Assembly (NCBI GenBank): GCA_964343605.1
Contig: CAYFKJ010000006.1
Location: 1-64,000, forward strand
From: CAYFKJ01 sp964343605
Lineage (GTDB): Bacteria; Pseudomonadota; Alphaproteobacteria; UBA2966
Direction: 5' to 3'
Length of the DNA: 64,000 bases
Positions 63,066 through 64,000 of this stretch are shown piece after piece (position 1 is the stretch's first letter; the number at the start of each line of letters is the position of its first letter). The notes below the pieces were generated by a model, which saw only the letters and a list, made by a program, of their open reading frames with translations, was not told the DNA's origin and did not search any database. The position numbers and the translations under genes are program-made.

Positions 63066-63503
63066 ATGAACGAAATGTCCTCCGTGGCCAACCGGCCCTT
63101 CACCGGCGTCATTGACCGTCTCAAAATCGCTGGTCTCCGTCCGACGCGCCAGCGTCTGGCCCTTGCCCGTCTGCTGTTCGAAAACGGCGACCGCCACGTC
63201 ACCGCAGAAGCGCTGCATGGTGAAGTGCTCGAGTCGAACATCCGGGTATCCCTGGCGACCGTTTACAACACCCTTCACCAGTTCACGAAATCAGGTTTGT
63301 TGCGGGAGGTCGTCGTCGATTCGGGCCGCGCCTATTTCGATACGAATACGACCGAACACCACCACTATTTCGACGAACAGACCGGTGAGTTGAGCGATAT
63401 TCCGGATTCGGGCCTGGTCCTGACAGGTACGCCGACGGCGCCGGAAGGCCGCGAAATAAGCGGTATTGAAGTCGTTGTCCGGTTGCGCCCTGCAAAAGAT
63501 TAA
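63066..63503 (+). CDS. irr: Irr: Fur-family heme-dependent iron regulator
   Basis: 145-residue winged-helix regulator of iron and heme genes in alphaproteobacteria. DNA-binding helix VSLATVYNTLHQFTKSGLLREVV and the HHH motif in TEHHHYFDEQTGELSDIP are Irr features that separate it from the Fur at 42161. The N-terminal heme regulatory GCP of Bradyrhizobium is absent. AT-rich promoter region with two inverted repeats; a strong terminator follows. Confidence 0.93.
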   Translation: MNEMSSVANRPFTGVIDRLKIAGLRPTRQRLALARLLFENGDRHVTAEALHGEVLESNIRVSLATVYNTLHQFTKSGLLREVVVDSGRAYFDTNTTEHHHYFDEQTGELSDIPDSGLVLTGTPTAPEGREISGIEVVVRLRPAKD

Positions 63504-63531
63504 ACCCAAGATTCAATCGATTTGATCGAAG

Positions 63532-63566
63532 GGCCCTATTCAATTTATTGGATAGGGCCTTGTTCA
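63532..63566 (+). terminator. Intrinsic terminator of irr
   Basis: GGCCCTATTCAAT (63532-63544) and ATTGGATAGGGCC (63547-63559) form a 13-bp stem with one G-T pair, followed by TTGTTC. Confidence 0.7.
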
Positions 63567-63592
63567 TTGGCGCGGCGCCGCATCGCTAACTT

Positions 63593-63609
63593 TCTAGAAT
63601 TGTTCTAAG
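63593..63609 (+). promoter_or_regulatory. Irr-box (ICE)-like palindrome upstream of rubrerythrin
   Basis: TAGAA (63595-63599)-TTG-TTCTA (63603-63607) is a perfect inverted repeat; the flanks (TC on the left, AG on the right) give 6/7 per half-site against the Irr consensus TTTAGAA-N3-TTCTAAA. It ends four bases before the -35 at 63613. Confidence 0.6.
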
Positions 63610-63612
63610 TTG

Positions 63613-63641
63613 TTGACTTACACCTGATGCCGAGGCATATA
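63613..63641 (+). promoter_or_regulatory. Rubrerythrin promoter candidate
   Basis: TTGACT (63613-63618), a 17-nt spacer and CATATA (63636-63641). The Irr-box-like palindrome lies just upstream. Confidence 0.5.
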
Positions 63642-63745
63642 GGTGGGACGACCAGTTTGCCGCCGCGGCCGCGTATTTCAGCGGGCGCTCGTAATTGACG
63701 GTATTCGTTTGGTTGACACCAGTTCGAGTAACCAGGGAGAACTCG

Positions 63746-64000
63746 ATGTCGCTTGCAGGTTCCAAGACTGAACAAAATCTGAAGGATGCGTTTGCCGGTG
63801 AGAGCCAGGCAAACCGCCGCTATCTCTATTTCGCGCAAAAGGCGGATGTGGAAGGCTATAACGACGTTGCCGCCGTCTTCCGTTCAACCGCCGAGGGTGA
63901 AACCGGCCACGCTCATGGCCATCTCGAATACCTCGAAGAAACCGGCGATCCCGCCACCGGTAAGCCGATCGGCGGAACCGCAGACAACTTGGCGGCCGCG
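63746..64000 (+). CDS. Rubrerythrin, N-terminal part (cut by window end)
   Basis: First 85 residues of a ferritin-like diiron protein that reduces peroxide. MSLAGSKTEQNLKDAFAGESQANRRYLYFAQKA gives the first-helix ligand Glu in FAGESQANRRY, and ETGHAHGH gives the second. GGAGA precedes the ATG. The C-terminal rubredoxin-like domain, if present, is outside the window. It lies downstream of irr with its own promoter and Irr-box-like site. Confidence 0.93.
   Translation, partial: MSLAGSKTEQNLKDAFAGESQANRRYLYFAQKADVEGYNDVAAVFRSTAEGETGHAHGHLEYLEETGDPATGKPIGGTADNLAAA

Overview
This is about 64 kb of gene-dense, GC-rich chromosome from an alphaproteobacterium, most likely in or near the Rhodospirillales. 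The placement rests on the gene orders maeB/mutS/glnD/murJ/trpS, tsaB-rimI-mucR-fur-plsC-miaB-phoH-ybeY-corC-lnt-HTH-metK-trmB, and rimP-nusA-ylxR-infB-rbfA-truB-rpsO-pnp. It is supported by MucR, Irr and a Cys-poor Fur, an OlsB-type acyltransferase, and an alphaproteobacterial sigma-32 promoter at dnaK. No species is named because nothing in the sequence fixes one.

Layout. 1-6 kb: dnaK (truncated by the window edge), a DUF1848 protein, a 39-residue membrane protein, and hrcA-grpE, followed by rph and rdgB. 6-12 kb: hemW, an LpoA-like lipoprotein, rsmI, yraN and a BON lipoprotein (an E. coli yraLMNP-like neighbourhood), then gshB. 12-19 kb: small membrane and STAS-like proteins, comM, an alanine-dehydrogenase-like enzyme, an AmpG-like permease, a macrodomain protein and an anchored cytochrome c. 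18-24 kb: ornithine-lipid acyltransferase, a Pit phosphate transporter behind tandem PHO boxes, malic enzyme, and an orphan membrane protein divergent from an XRE regulator. 25-37 kb: mutS, glnD, RraA-like, PEP-mutase-like, murJ, trpS, DUF2333 and nfu. 37-40 kb: three cell-wall enzymes. 40-51 kb: tRNA-modification, regulation and envelope genes ending in metK-trmB. 51-61 kb: the transcription/translation operon from rimP to pnp. 61-64 kb: a Cys-rich nitronate-monooxygenase-like flavoprotein, irr, and the start of rubrerythrin.

The genes are core genome. I see no phage, transposase, integrase, CRISPR array, toxin-antitoxin pair, defence island or secondary-metabolite cluster, and no tRNA or rRNA. 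I therefore do not claim a new multi-gene system. The interest lies in regulation and small genes: an Irr-box-like palindrome at rubrerythrin, stacked palindromes before irr, tandem PHO boxes before pit, structured leaders before rimP-nusA, pnp and the glucosaminidase gene, REP-like palindromes in convergent gaps, two unlisted small proteins, and conserved Cys clusters in DUF1848 and the nitronate-monooxygenase-like protein.
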